Assembly: GCA_947058225.1 (NCBI GenBank)
Contig: CAMSGF010000082.1
Span: 1 to 5,033 of the forward strand
Reading direction: 5' to 3'
DNA length: 5,033 nucleotides
DNA from: an uncultured Eubacteriaceae bacterium
GTDB lineage: Bacteria; Bacillota; Clostridia; Eubacteriales; Anaerofustaceae
How positions within the stretch are numbered: the first letter of the stretch is position 1; each line of letters begins with the position of its first letter. Both the position numbers and the translations under genes were made by a program. Of this stretch, positions 5,033-5,033 are shown piece by piece. Under the pieces are notes generated by a model. It searched no databases and was not told the DNA's origin. It was given only the letters and a program-made list of their open reading frames with translations.

Positions 5033-5033
5033 A

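Noticed and set aside
1..5033. CRISPR array
   Set aside because: No regularly spaced direct repeats with unique spacers occur; the repeats present are palindromic or single pairs.

Overview
The window comes from a low-GC Gram-positive bacterium, most likely a Clostridia-class Firmicute. The evidence is the AT-rich coding and intergenic DNA, GGAGG-type ribosome sites, TAATG stop/start overlaps, and the Firmicute gene order ireB - ruvX - DUF1292 followed by RNase J and a YlbF-family gene. The genus cannot be fixed from the sequence.

Layout. Positions 1-546 hold no convincing protein gene. They carry a perfect 50-bp inverted repeat (1-50 against 212-261) around a very AT-rich core, then a good sigma-A-type promoter (310-339) with an extended -10, then a leader of about 200 nt that contains a possible 13-codon upstream ORF. 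Five tightly packed plus-strand genes follow: ireB (547-801), ruvX (847-1284, GTG start), a small acidic DUF1292/YrzB protein (1284-1514), RNase J (1521-3323) and a YlbF/YmcA-family protein (3323-3694). Two junctions overlap by one base and one gap is only 6 nt, so these genes look co-transcribed and partly translationally coupled. A short stem-loop with a T-rich tail overlaps the ylbF stop codon and probably ends or attenuates the operon. A sixth gene (3752-4849) has its own strong ribosome site. It encodes an unusual two-domain protein: an N-terminal cysteine-rich small domain joined to a complete Cof-type HAD phosphatase.

The genes share a housekeeping theme. IreB is a small regulatory target of the PASTA Ser/Thr kinase in enterococci. 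RuvX is a nuclease-fold protein linked to rRNA maturation and Holliday-junction work. RNase J is a main RNA-decay and RNA-processing enzyme. In Bacillus, YlbF belongs to the Y-complex that steers RNase Y. An RNA-processing module under one promoter is a reasonable reading.

Six bases after the last stop codon, positions 4856-4979 form a 124-nt element. An 11-bp GC-rich outer stem closes three successive near-perfect hairpins, giving a cloverleaf or four-way-junction layout. It looks like a mobile or dispersed intergenic repeat or a structured RNA. Beyond it, the last ~54 bases change abruptly to a much higher GC content and contain an open minus-strand frame that reads into the element and stops there. 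This may be the 3' end of a neighbouring gene whose last codons come from the repeat. The two structured elements and the Cys-rich/HAD fusion are the parts most worth following up.
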